Shown here in pieces: positions 1 through 11,427 of a stretch of DNA of 54,437 nt. Location of the stretch: positions 6,975,069 to 7,029,505 of the forward strand of contig FN649727.1 of the NCBI GenBank assembly GCA_000310025.1, given 5' to 3'. A model generated the notes under the pieces. That model did not search any database and had not been told where the DNA came from. It saw only the letters and a list, made by a program, of their open reading frames with translations. Within the stretch, counting starts at the first letter, position 1; the number at the start of each line of letters is the position of its first letter. The stretch comes from Ectocarpus siliculosus (lineage: Eukaryota; Sar; Phaeophyceae; Ectocarpales; Ectocarpaceae). The position numbers and the translations under genes are program-made.

Positions 1-54
1 TTAGGAAAGTGTTTCCTGAACTTTTCCCCTTCCCCCCCCCCCCCCTACCCCCAC

Positions 55-3000
55 CCCCTGAAGTTTGCGAAGAAACGCTATCGGGCAGGAGACGTGCGAG
101 AGAATCCGTGTCGGTTGGAACAAGCGCAACGCCAAGAAGAGCATGCAGCTCCGACAACCTTGGCACGATGGCCTCTCCTTGCCCTTCTGACCAAGATTTT
201 GTCTCCAAGAACGTGAAACGGGGCGAACATGAACCACAAGAAAACTAGCAACTACCGGCGTTCGCGTGCTCAGCAGCCTTTCCCTCGTGGCCGTTCCTTG
301 CTGTCGTGCTATCCCCCCTCTGGGTCGTGTCACAAGGAGGCGTTTCTGCTCTTTCTCCGATGCTGTTGCTGTTGCAGTTCATGGCGTTGGTGGCGCGGTA
401 CAGTAGTTGTTGTTTTTGTGTAGGTGTTGCTGTTTTACTCTGACGCCGCCTTTAAACTACTGTAGTTCGCAGTCCTCTGGACAAAATTTAAGAACACCAC
501 CTCAGAGTATATCGTTCGAACGCCCGCTCTTCGAACCAAAATTCGCCACACGACCGGGTGTGTCCGCCGCCAGTCGGCGTCAAAGCTCGATTGTTGCCTA
601 GGGTCACTGGTTTATCTACTCCCGGCATTGTTCAGAGAGGGCTTGCTTCCTCTCAGTTGTCACCCAAGGTCCAGTCGCGTGCAGCGGGCAGTAAAGAATC
701 AACGAGGCCACACGATACCTCCTTCAATATTTTTCTGTTTTCAGAAGTTCGGGGTCGTTTGTCGCGCGTACGTTTCAGGAGCGTACCAGTTTGGCATCCT
801 GTTGGAAGTCGTCCACTTGCAACGAGAGGGAAAAGGACAGGCGGGGGGGGGGGAGGAACAGGGGGGAATGAGAGAGAGAGAGCGAAATATGAGACAGAGA
901 GGTTGTTTTGTTTGGCGTTCTGTTACAACTCGCCTGCCTCCACATGCTGTACTCGTGCAGAGCAAGAACTCTAGGTTTCACGCGTAAGGCGCATGGACGT
1001 CCTGCCGTGTCTAGCGACAAGGGTTGGGCGCCGCCGTTACGCGTGCGTGAGTTTACCCCGCGCTGAAAGAATCGCAGTCCATTCTGCCGGATCAAGGCTG
1101 TTCAGTATTCCGCTGCTGCCGCAGTGCACCCACTTGTCGTTTAACAGCTTTCTCTTCCAACTTTCTCAGCCCACAAAGAAAGTCACAGGTATCCATATCA
1201 ACGTTCTCATTCTTCGCCTTCCTAAAATATTCATCCACAAGTACACACGCAATTTTGATGGGATCTACAACTCTTCAAGCGGTGGCGGCACGTACAAGGT
1301 TCTCCGCGGCTGGATCTCCGAGTTCGATACTCGAGAATCGAGGGTCCTGCTTGGTTCTCGCGTTGAAGCCGGGCTCCATCTTGCTCGTCGCCTCCACTAT
1401 CTCGTCCATCGAGTCGTGTTGGGATGTTGTCAGCGTCTGCGAGTCAAGGCATGTACACCAACCGACGGAGGAAGGCAGGAACAATCGAACAACAATGAGA
1501 GGAATCAGGGGCAGACATGGGTGTTGCCCCTTCAACTAGCAAATATTGCCGTTCCCAGCGTTTACACGCAAAGTCGTCTCTGGTAAAAACAATGAGAAGG
1601 AGGTATGCGATCGGCAGGGTCAAACGAGGATAGAACCAACCCACAGGACCGCAGGACCAAACACACTCGTTTCAAGATCAATCGCAGCTGCAGCGGGACA
1701 GGGATACCGGGCGGAACACGACCACAACATTCCATTGTGCAGCAAGCGTTGCCACGGTCAGAAGGCGGCAAGAGCACGAGAGATGACGCGGTATAGTATA
1801 GCCCCCTTCGAGAGGCGAGGACACACACAACAGAGCGCGTTCAGGTTCCGATTTTTCATCATTCTAAACCTTCTGATGTGAGGAAGTCCTCGTGCTTTTA
1901 CACGGCTTCGAAAAGGGGGTCCAGAGTTGAGTGTGCGTCGAGTACACGTATGGAAAGGCAACATTAGTTGTACATCCAACGGCCCCAAACACAAAAAAAG
2001 CTGAACAGTGAAAACAACACATACATCCCCACCCCGTTCCATCCCATCACCTTGATCCGGCCGTCCCCGAGCTGGACGTTCGAACGCCGGATTCTCAGCA
2101 TCAGTTCCCGGTTTGCCTCCGGCGAAGAATTGGCCTCACGCATCCGGCTTCTCAGATCGGGCATGATGTTGCTGCTTTGGTACCGCCCACCCTCCCCATG
2201 GGGATGGATTATTCGTGTTGTTCGTCCCGCTGGTGTGTGTGGGGGGGGGGGGGGGGAGGGCGTGCTCGCTTCATGCTGTTTTTCTGGGCTTAACCACACC
2301 GACGACACATCATGGGGAAGATAGATTCCCAGTCCCTATTTCTCGTGGAACCAGCTCCAAAGTCGTGACATGGTACTTCTTGCAGGTAAGAAGCTCGGTG
2401 AACAGAATGCCTAAGAACCTAAGATATTCTTGGGAGATAAACCCCTGGTTTTCTCCTAGTGGTTCAGGTGCCTGAGCGGTAAGGGCACGGACAAGGCTTT
2501 TCTCCATGTATCATGACCTACAGCGTAATAACGTGCTATTTCCAGCCACTATGCAGCATGTTGTGGGTTGGTGATGACACAGCAACAAAATGGACTTTTG
2601 TTAGCAAGCTAACGCATGGACGTACGCACCAATCGAAACGAACAGACACGCAACACTGGTGTGTGGGAAAATCGACGGCACCTAGATTAAGCGCTCGTAG
2701 GTTTGGAGCCGTGGTCAACGCGTCACCTTCGCGTAGCCTGTTGTGGAGAGATCTGTTGCTCTTGAAGAGCTCGACCGAGGCGTCGTAGTCGGGAACCTTC
2801 AACCCTTCTCTTGACATGGATGTTGTGAATTGAGAGCCCGGGTGTGACGAGCCCATTTTCAAGCTTGTGAAGGGAGTCGGGGGGGTTCGGAGAGGGGGGG
2901 GGGGGGGGTGCGTCGGTACACGGTAGGTGTGCCCAGCGAGGTACCTGAGCAGCTTTTATCCATCCAGGAAAGGCACGGATAAAGATTCGGTGCCTCACGC

Positions 3001-4830
3001 AAGAACAGATCAGCAGCAGCCTCATCCAGGGACAAAAACCCTTGAAGCGGAATGTTGTCTAGATTGAGCCTCCGGGTCTCTGGGAGGTGCGTCTGCTCCG
3101 CAATAAACCGTACCGTTGCGCGCTGGTCAACCGAGCGGGCGTTTCAGTTCCAGAAAGGGGTGTTGTTGAGGTCTGAAAAGGGCATTTGTGGGGGCTAGTA
3201 GTCTTCTCGCATAACCACATACTGATTCAACCTTTTTGAACTTCTCTATTGTTTTCAAGTGGTGTGACCCGCCGGGACTCAAAACGAGAAGACGTTGAGT
3301 TTACGGGTGGGGTTTATCACGTGACCTGGGCTGTGCTTCAAGGTTTGCTGTAAACTGCACCCCACCCCTTCGCCCACCTGGAGGTCTTGATAAAATTTGC
3401 AGTCTCGGTACTAAGCCTCCCCCTATAGCGAGAAACATCGCCAGTTGGTGCCGGCATGGTGTTTGACGATCCCCACTCGGCGCGATCTTCCCCTAACACA
3501 ATTTGAGCTGTTTGCAACGCTGCAAAATAGGAGTGGTGCGTGCGGTGATGAGCAGGCAAGGCCCGAAATAATCGTTCAGGGAGGGCGGCCGGGGACAAGG
3601 TGTGAAGACATGCGACGACATCATTCACGTGTGGAGAGTCATTCACGAGAAGAGGTGACCACCCTTCCTTTCAGTGTGTTTCGTTGTCCTTTCGTCCCAT
3701 CTATTTGTTAACCGTCACCTTCAGTTTCCTTCCGAAGTACAACCTAAGCCGGTTTCCGTCACTGAAAACCTCCCGTCCGTGGCACCCAAACTTAGGAGCA
3801 TAAGTTTATCCCCACCACCCGTTTGTGGAAACGATTCAAATACCCATCATTTCGAGAGTCTGGTAAAAAGAGGTGCCTCGACAAGATGACCCACCATATC
3901 AAGGGTGCACAGCTCCAGATCACAAGTATCCCGCAGCAACCTCGCACGGGCAGCCAGACTGGCACAGTAGCTGAGAACAAACTGCCTACGTGACGTTGTT
4001 GGGACACCTTTTTTCATTGCCAAGTTATTTTCTCGCTGGGATCTATCTAGTGCTCCGGCACCCGGCCGCTGCTGCGTGCTCGAGAGACTCCAGTCCCTTG
4101 TCTCGGGGCCCACATCGCCGAGGACCAACGACGACGAAGACAACCTTATCTTCATTTCCTTGTTGCGGGCAGCGAGCACGCTCGGCCCTAGTGGTGGCTC
4201 CAACTTTCTCCTGTAGGCGTTGCGCATCCTACCCTTTCGGGAAGATACGCTATTGCACCGACAGCAAACGTTGATCTCACTGGACGTAGAGCTACAGCAG
4301 CTGCATGTAACACACACGCTCTGTCCCGTGTTCACAATGCATCAGGTTACCAGCGAGAGAGGTAGCCCCGAACAACCCCCCAAAACTCCTTGCTGCTCTT
4401 CACCCTCTCTTTCGAGTATGGGACAAAGGAGAGAAAACACGACGAGCTGTTCTCGCTCGTCGCCTTCTCGTGCGTCGAACCGTCACGGATCATCCCGTAG
4501 ATCTCCCGCCCACATATGGACGGTTTCGAATGCCCCCCCCCCTCACATGTTTTGTTGTTGGAAAACAGTCTGCGGAACCCCCATCATCTGTTCCACCTTT
4601 CAGCCAGCTTGTTCACGATCCCGTTTTGGTCAGCACGCGTGCGCTGGGCATCACACCATCTCACCGCCCGGGAGGAATGATAGGTGAAGTCTTGCGCTTC
4701 CCGTACGTTGCTGATATATGTTGAGGTGTTGAACACACGACTATGATTTCACTCAGTATCATGCCACTGATTTTACTTACAGCAGTCATGCCGCACTCTG
4801 TGTCCCTCATCACCGGTAGTGCTATCTCCT
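55..4830 (-). CDS. Unrecognised multi-exon gene, possibly running off the left edge
   Basis: I do not recognise the product. On the minus strand I see a series of short open segments bounded by good splice sites: 4830-4781 (donor GTAAGT), 3981-3891, 3519-3378, 3092-2945, 2804-2727, 2171-2051, 1436-1296 and 186-55. Phases agree across 3981-3891 to 3519-3378, 3092-2945 to 2804-2727, and 2171-2051 to 1436-1296; elsewhere small exons must be missing from my model. The segments are soluble, charged and helix-prone, for example LDEAAADLFLREAPNLYPCL, ANRELMLRIRRSNVQLGDGR and DEIVEATSKMEPGFNARTKQ. No membrane segments or catalytic motif stand out. The 3' end may lie before base 1. It is divergent from the DJ-1 gene. 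Existence of a gene is fairly likely; exact exons are tentative and I give no function. Confidence 0.42.
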
Positions 4831-5520
4831 CTGTGCATGTAGTGCGTGCATATGCGTAGTCTACCCTGCCAAGACCATAGCTAGGAGTCGTTCCGGAACT
4901 GCAAATACATGATATCGCTGGCAGCAAGACGGAAAATTGAGTTGAAGAAAATTTGGTACCTACCTAAATTACCCCGCTTCTCTTCCTCAAATTGTAGTGA
5001 CTGGTGTGGATCATCGCCTAATCGGCGGTGAGCTCTACAAACCATGTACGGTAGTCTCCACTAGCGGCAGAAAGTAGTCATGGCAAGCCGTGTGGGCATG
5101 GCACATTTGTAATCTCTCTTGTGCTTATGCCCCGATTCATCACATCGCGTGCGTATGACGTTGTGTGTATTGATGCGTGTTGACAACCTCTCTGGCAACG
5201 GGAAAGAAGGCCGCGAAAAGTACGCCGGCGCATTGGGGCTTCTCTTAGGACTCACAGGATTTTTGTGCTATCTCCTTCTGTCCCCGCCGACTGGAAGCGG
5301 GCGGTCCCTGGCCTGGGTTCCAGGTATGCACCACTACACATCGCAAATCGTGACCTCTTTAACAATCCGCGTTTCGCTGTTGCTGTTGGATCTCTCCGCC
5401 CCTCCCTCCCGCCCACTATGCCCCTCTGTCCGTTGTCTCTCTTGCTCTGTCTGTCCCCGGGGGTGGTACACTCACCACACGTGTTGTGCACCACCTTCAA
5501 CACGCCTGTGCACCACATTC

Positions 5521-5565
5521 GAACAACAACAAACAACAACAAACAACAACAACAACAACAAAAAC
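5521..5565 (+). repeat. (CAA)n-rich tract in the presumed 5' leader of the DJ-1 gene
   Basis: A purine-rich run of ACAAC/CAA units ends about 22 nt before the ATG at 5588. Such unstructured A-rich leaders are common just upstream of eukaryotic start codons. It also creates long shadow reading frames rich in Gln, Asn and Thr. Confidence 0.7.
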
Positions 5566-5587
5566 AGCGAAAGCAGTTGTAGCGGCG

Positions 5588-8500
5588 ATGGCGTGTTTGG
5601 TGTCGCTGAGAGGGTCTCTACCCGGAGCCCAAGCGTTCGTAACAGCTGCGACTGGTCGGGGGTTCGCCACCACCACCACCACCGCCTTCACCCGCCGTCA
5701 CCACCACCTTGGCCGTCACACGGCGGCGGCGGCAACAACCGCGCGCCCGCCAACAGAGAGAAGTATGACAGGCTCCCCGGCAACCCTCATGTTCTCGTCG
5801 GTAGGCGGCCCGGCGGAGGCGGCGATGGCGGCGGCGGCGCCGGCGGGGGCGAAGCACGTGCTGGTGCCGGTGGCGGACGGCAGCGAGGAGATCGAGAGCG
5901 TGACCATCATCGACACCCTCGTGAGGGCCGGGGCCTTGGTGACCGTTGCCAGCGTCGGACCAGAGGTGGAGGTACGCGAGAGAAAACCGGTTGCAATCAC
6001 GGAGCCCCCCCTCAATGGTCAAACGACTACGGCATGCACGACTATGAGTACACCCCCCCCCCCGTTGTTGGCTTTTGAGGTACACCCGCGGGTGACTGGT
6101 TGTTTGGCGCGAAGAAAACGACAGCTCAAACTGCAAGGGGTTTCCTTCTTTCTTGGAGTGGCAACAAAATTGTGTTGGCAGGTGGATAATCACTGCTGGT
6201 GGTTATGGATGAGATATCCTTTTTTCTTTCTGACACTTGTCTGAACGCAATGTGGCCAAGTCGCATCACGGCGGTGCGTCCAGGGTTCGTCTGTAGTTGT
6301 TTACCGAAGGGTTCGAGTCGACGAGGGGGGGGGAAGGGAAAATCAATTGTTTTCGTGTTTGCCTCGCTGGTCCGTTTCGTGTCGGAGCGACGTCCGTTCT
6401 TACTGCCAAGAGTCACATCCTCTTCCTCTCTAGAAAACTTGTCTTTTTAAATCTCTTCCTTTCTGGCTCATGACCATTACCCCGAGATAAGCGACCATGT
6501 TGGCACTCCTGCCTAACGAATGGGTGTGACGTTCAGGGGTCTCCACCATCTGGGTGACCAACAGCAGCAGCAGTACTTGAAAATCTCGGAACGCTCGCGC
6601 GTGTTTGTCCAACGTTACCCGCAGGTGACGTGCTCGCGAGGGGTGAAGATCAAAGCGGACTGCAAGATCGCCGAGTGCGAGGCTCGCGACTGGGACGCCG
6701 TCGTGTGCCCGGGAGGCATGCCTGGCGCCGTGAGCCTCAAGGAGAACGAGACCCTTGAGGCCATCCTCAGGAAACAGGTTCGGCACATTTTGAGAACAGT
6801 TATACCCTCTCCCTTTGCCACGGGCACCCACGCGCCGACATGCGCACTGCGCACTGCAACAGGGTGGCATGGCTTACAACAGTACCCCCGTGGAAGCCGC
6901 ACGTGAGGTGCCACAACGATAGAACCATGCTGCTGCTGCTGCAGGCGCGCCAAACGGAATTGTGTTTTTTTTTATATGCTGGTATTTCTGTGCGCATGTC
7001 AACAAGGAGAGCGGCCGATCTGAAACACGTGAACGATCTTCGCAGGCGTGTGGCAAGCAAGAAGGCGTTTCGCGCCGTGTGAGAACGAGACGTGTAGCCC
7101 GGGAAGGAGCCTCCTTCTTGATGTTTGCTGGATGCCAGCCACCTCTCTGCTTGTCCTTTCGCCCCTGACATAGCTTTTGCCGGCGTCGCGTTGACGTTGA
7201 CAAAAAAAAAAAACAGAACTCGGAGGGGAGGATCGTTGGCGCTATTTGCGCCGCTCCCGCCGTGGTTCTAGCCTCGCACGGACTGCTGGAAGGAAAACAG
7301 GCAACGTGCTATCCCGCGAGCGTCTTCCAATGTAGGTGTTTTATCTGATTTTATTCTACCGCTGGTTTTTGCTTGCTGTCGTCGTTCTGGCACGAATAGC
7401 TGCTGCTGTGTGGGTCCGCTGAGTGTAACTAATTTCTAATTTCGAGGCCACGGTGACGCCAGAACCGCTGTGCTCGTCGTTCGTTGCGGATTCTAGAGTG
7501 CGGTCTGACAGTGCGGGTTCGTTTGTTGTTGCGCTCTATCACTCCTCCCGGAGTTATTCTCTCGCTTTGCCCCCCCCACACCAATGGCTATTCGGGTATC
7601 CGTGGTCGTGTTTGATGCACCCCGAACACCTGGTGGCGGCACGACCGATGTCGCTTGAATCGGTAGCAGGCAACACGTGCGGTAGCAGCATGTCCCAACT
7701 CATGACAATCATCCAACACATTCCCCGAATCAGCACAGTTTCAGACACCGTGGATGGAAGGTTTGTGCGGGGGAAGGAACAATATGAGAATTCCCCGTGG
7801 CCAATATTCTCAACCGGAATCTCGTTTTTCTTGATCGGCCAATTAGACAAGTCTTCCTATTTCCATTTTCCCTCTTTCTTTATTTTTCCAGGCGGTAAGT
7901 CCACACCTCAAGATAGTAACCATTCCCAAACCTATTCGCTGAGCGTATCTGTGTACACGGGCAACCACGTAAACATATCAATCTTGCACGGAGCCGGGCC
8001 TACCCCAGATGACGCGCATCGCTCTTTTCTTCATTTCAACGTCCGTGCTCTTCGTCCCTTGCTCACGTCAGGATATCCGCCACGGATGTACCTACAGCAG
8101 ACGGCCCTCGGTTTTTCTTTTACTCAATCACGAATGATTATGCCAAGTTATCCCTCCGGACCGTGCTCATGAGAGCACCGTGTCCTTAAAAAGAGGCGAC
8201 ACAGTGAAAATCAGGCAACAGGAACACCAGTCCACAGCTGGCGGCCAGCTGCCAGTTGGTGTTGAAGTTCCCCAAGCTCATCAACAGCTCCGACAGCTGT
8301 TGACGTATTTTGACTCGCGAAGAGCCAAGCGCACCTCAACCAAGCAAGAACGATAAATTGACAAAACTGACGCTATGGATTCATTGCTAATCCATCCCAG
8401 TATGGATCCATTGCTAGTCTATCCCATAAAATCTTTTCTGTGGAGGGGATGGATTTGTTGTGTCATATGTATGAAAAAAAGAAAGAATAACTGCTGTATG

Positions 8501-9496
8501 CTGTCTTACGTACGTCATTTCGGTGGCCGTGACCAAGCGTAACCACGGCCTGCTGCTGTTTCCCTCTCCTCTGGCGGACCCGCGCGCTCGAAACCCCGCA
8601 GCCAAAATCCCACAACTTGTCTCCGAGAAGGTCGTGGTCGACCAGAACTTGATCACCAGCCAGGGCCCCGCGACTTCCATGGCTTTCGCTCTGCAGGTAA
8701 GACTATTTTTGCGGTAGAAATACCACGGCGGTCTAGCCGCATTTTTTTCTCCGAGACCGGGCCGGGTTGTAGCTGTGCCGCATGGATGCCTCTCAGGCGG
8801 GCTATTGTACGTCGTTGTGAAGGATCCGATTTGCGGTGGCGCTTTTGGGTCTCGCCAACGTTTCGGCGAAACGACGGAAGCAACTCAAGCGACAGGTGGA
8901 TTTCTATGTAACCGTACATAGCCATCAGCTCTGCCTGCGCTTTGCGGGGAGCTTGGATGAAGGGGCCGCGGTTCAAGTTGTTTGGTACGGCAATACCGCA
9001 GGAGGGTGGGCCGGTTGAATGTTGTTGAGATATGCGTTGATCGAAAACCAGAGGCCCAGATTAGCGGGCGGATGTTGATCCCGGCCCTTGGTGGCGGCAA
9101 CGATCCGGAAGTGGCCCTGCAGCTCGGTTTTGGTTTTGGCTGTTCTGGACGAGAGAAAAGATTGCTCCAAGTATCGCGGCCAGCTGGTGCAGCTGCCGGC
9201 TTTGACGCGGAGAAGACAAGCCAGGCTGTTTCGTGTGGACATTCCGTTCATTGATGTGTCAACCGGTATGGCCACTCCGTTCATTTGTGTGTCAACCCGC
9301 GTATGTATGCTCGTTCCGATCATTTGTATTTGAAACCGTATGCATACCCGGAATATATAACTTACTGCGCCCCCCCCCCCCCCCCCTGTACGTTTATCTT
9401 CATGCCGTCTGTTGTCCCTACGCGTGCCAGCTGGTGGGCTCTCTTTTTGGCCAGGAGAAATCGGACGAAGTTGCCAAAGGCCTGCTATTCAACTGA
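5588..9496 (+). CDS. DJ-1/PfpI (ThiJ) family protein with N-terminal organelle-type leader
   Basis: Five exons: 5588-5971, 6625-6777, 7217-7331, 8602-8696, 9431-9496, phases 0,0,1,0, giving 270 residues. The DJ-1 domain starts near Lys89. KHVLVPVADGSEEIES matches the first strand and its acidic residue; Glu103 aligns with DJ-1 Glu18. DAVVCPGGMPGA is the second signature, and AICAAP carries the nucleophile Cys190 (Cys106 in human DJ-1). The TCYP segment places Tyr where human DJ-1 has His126, as in bacterial YajL and plant homologues. VVVDQNLITSQGPATSMAFA is the C-terminal signature. Family members are redox-sensing or protein/nucleotide deglycase-type proteins; the substrate here cannot be told. 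Residues 1-85 are rich in Ala, Thr, Arg and poor in acids, with GAQAF resembling the stramenopile plastid-cleavage motif ASAF, so plastid or mitochondrial import is likely. The hydrophobic signal is weak, so plastid targeting is uncertain. Confidence 0.9.
6012..6058 (+). repeat. 47-nt dispersed repeat, copy 1 (DJ-1 intron 1)
   Basis: This segment, 40 nt past the donor of DJ-1 exon 1, matches the reverse complement of 44116-44162 with two A/T mismatches by eye. The core is ACGACTACGGCATGCACGAC. The second copy lies in the large bactofilin intron next to GCACC-motif repeats, which suggests both are pieces of a mobile or dispersed element. Confidence 0.8.
8367..8490 (+). repeat. Short A-tailed dispersed repeat, copy 1 (DJ-1 intron 3)
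   Basis: Begins CTGACGCTATGGATTCATTG and ends with ATGGATTTGTTGTGTCATAT followed by an A-rich run (8472-8490). Two more copies occur at 10907-10973 (+) and 19605-19697 (-). The head and the ATGGATTYGTTGT block are shared by all three while the middle varies in length. Here the middle carries an internal partial duplication of the ATGGATYCATTGCTA unit. A fixed 5' head and A-rich 3' end suggest a SINE-like retroposed sequence. Confidence 0.65.
9235..9345 (+). repeat. Degenerate tandem repeat of about 36 nt in DJ-1 intron 4
   Basis: Three imperfect copies built on CCGTTCATTTGTGTGTCAAC lie end to end, about 90 nt before the last DJ-1 exon. No coding capacity is seen. It looks like a decaying minisatellite. 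Confidence 0.6.
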
Positions 9497-11427
9497 CGCG
9501 GGAGCAAAATGAAACTGGCGCGAGTTTCCTTTGTATGCGGGCCACAACCCCGCTCCCCCCTCCCCCGTGCGGGACCCCGCGAACGAAAGAACAAAAAATA
9601 TGTAATTATTGGTATACGATTCGTTGCAGGTTGGTTGGGTTTGTCGAACGGCATGTATGTCAAGAGTCTTCCTTGAACGTCCTGGTGTCAAAGGTATGAA
9701 TTACAAGAGGATGTCAGGTGTTGTGTGTTGAATGGTCATGAGGCCGCGCCTTGAGAGGCAGGCGTGGCCTAACGATTCCGTGGGATGGGGTAGGGGGGTG
9801 GGGCCCGTTTGATTGGTCTTTTGTTTTGGTTCCAGAACTGAAGGCATTTAAGCTTTCTCGTTTGAGTGACCTACTTATTATTATTCTTCCGGCTGAGTGT
9901 ATTGTTCAGTTTTCGACCTTCAACAAAAGGCTATTGTTGCTGCAAGACGAGATCCGAGAGGGTATTTGAACTCCACATTGAGCCGATGGACGTGAGCGCA
10001 ACGTTGTACAACATTCGGTTCTGATTTGATTCCTATTTCCTAATGATTTGGTACTGCTGTACAGACAGATTTGTTCCGCCGCCGCTCCCTGCCGCTGCCT
10101 TTTAAACGAAGAGCTCCGGGATTCTGTTGTGATGCACTTCGTTTCATCAAGTGTGTGCTCACGGCGAACACGCAAACTTTTCGCCGGCGCGAATGTCTTA
10201 TGACCGGGACGTGCACAGAGTAGAGTAGAAAAACACCTCTTCCAAGAACGAAACAACACTGCTTTCCGTCTGTGTACAACTACAGCAGCGGTATTTAGTG
10301 ATAATGCTGCTCGTGCAGGAATAAGCAGGAAGTACCACGGTGTGTCCACGCGATGAGTTCATTGCTTTTTCATCCCCGGGACTGTTACAAGTACATGATT
10401 GGTAGTAGAGATTCAATCCTTGTGTGTGTTTAGCAAGAAACGAATGAACGGTCTGAAACAAAAATGATATTTTATTGCCTCTCCGTACATTTTTTTGGGA
10501 TGACAGCGCTGACTGAAACCCCAACTTTGCGATTTGGGAACAAATGAGGAAAAAATGAGGGGAAAAAACTTAGACTATTACAATCTGAGACACGTTGTGT
10601 AACACAGACAGACGAGGCACGTGATGGCAACAAGCTACATGTCTAGAAGCAAGAGGCTTCGAACACAATCAGAGACTGCTGTGCTACGTAGCTGCCTGTG
10701 GGTCAGATCCCACGTGAATATATATCCACATATCCACATCTTTCACTCGATCCGATTTATACAACCCTTCAATCGTTTTGTTTAGTCGACACAGTCGACA
10801 ACACACCGCTGCTAGCTGCGGTATCGGGTGCGGCGTGTTTTTGGGGTCCCTTCGCCGGCTAACTTTTTTCTGCTCGGGAAATCGTGGAAATACAGGTAGC
10901 CTTCCTCTGACGCTATGGATTCATTGCTAATCTATCCAAGATATGTAGAGATGGATTCGTTGTATAAAAAACTGTTCGTGCCAACGAAGCGCTTCCGAGC
11001 TTCGAGCTTCCGAGACCGCGTTTGTTCCATGTTACTTTCACACACTGGCCCACCGTCTGTAAAACCATTTATGGCGTATACACATGCTATGTTTTTGGCT
11101 GCATCCCGTCTCTTGCTTACACCCCGCGTCCGGTTAGCAGCGTACAGTTTGGTCCTGGAAAAGCGTACATATCACGCCACGCGCGTACGTACGTGTTCTT
11201 GAGCTCGGCGAGTTTTGTGCCGCCTCACAGGTTGAATAGCACCTGTGGTCCGGAGAAGTTTTTTAACGACCAGTCGCAGAGAGAGCCAATCAGCAGCGCC
11301 CAAAGAGGACCCAAAAACGTGTCAGGTCCCCTGCCTGTAAGTACCTGCCTGGCAGGGGGGTGCGCATCTCAACCAACGAGCAACACACGTACTTTTGGCT
11401 TTGCCAAGTTCAAGGAGACACGTGTGC
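9497..11427. other. Intergenic region between DJ-1 and aureochrome genes
   Basis: No exon with convincing conservation is visible on either strand. It should hold the DJ-1 3' UTR and the aureochrome promoter. It contains one SINE-like repeat (10907-10973) and one exact TACTGCTGTA decamer (10052-10061). Reading frames here are short and of random composition. Confidence 0.6.
10907..10973 (+). repeat. Short A-tailed dispersed repeat, copy 2
   Basis: Shares the head CTGACGCTATGGATTCATTG and the block GAGATGGATTCGTTGT with copies at 8367 and 19697, then a short A-rich end (TATAAAAAACT). This is the most compact copy and lies about 450 nt upstream of the aureochrome start codon. Confidence 0.65.

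Noticed and set aside
2460-2530. tRNA-like D-arm pattern (GCCTGAGCGGTAAGGGCAC)
   Set aside because: No matching T-arm or acceptor stem could be paired.
6300-6325. GGGTTCGAGTC, resembling a tRNA T-arm
   Set aside because: No upstream A box at the right distance and no acceptor stem; lies in DJ-1 intron 1.
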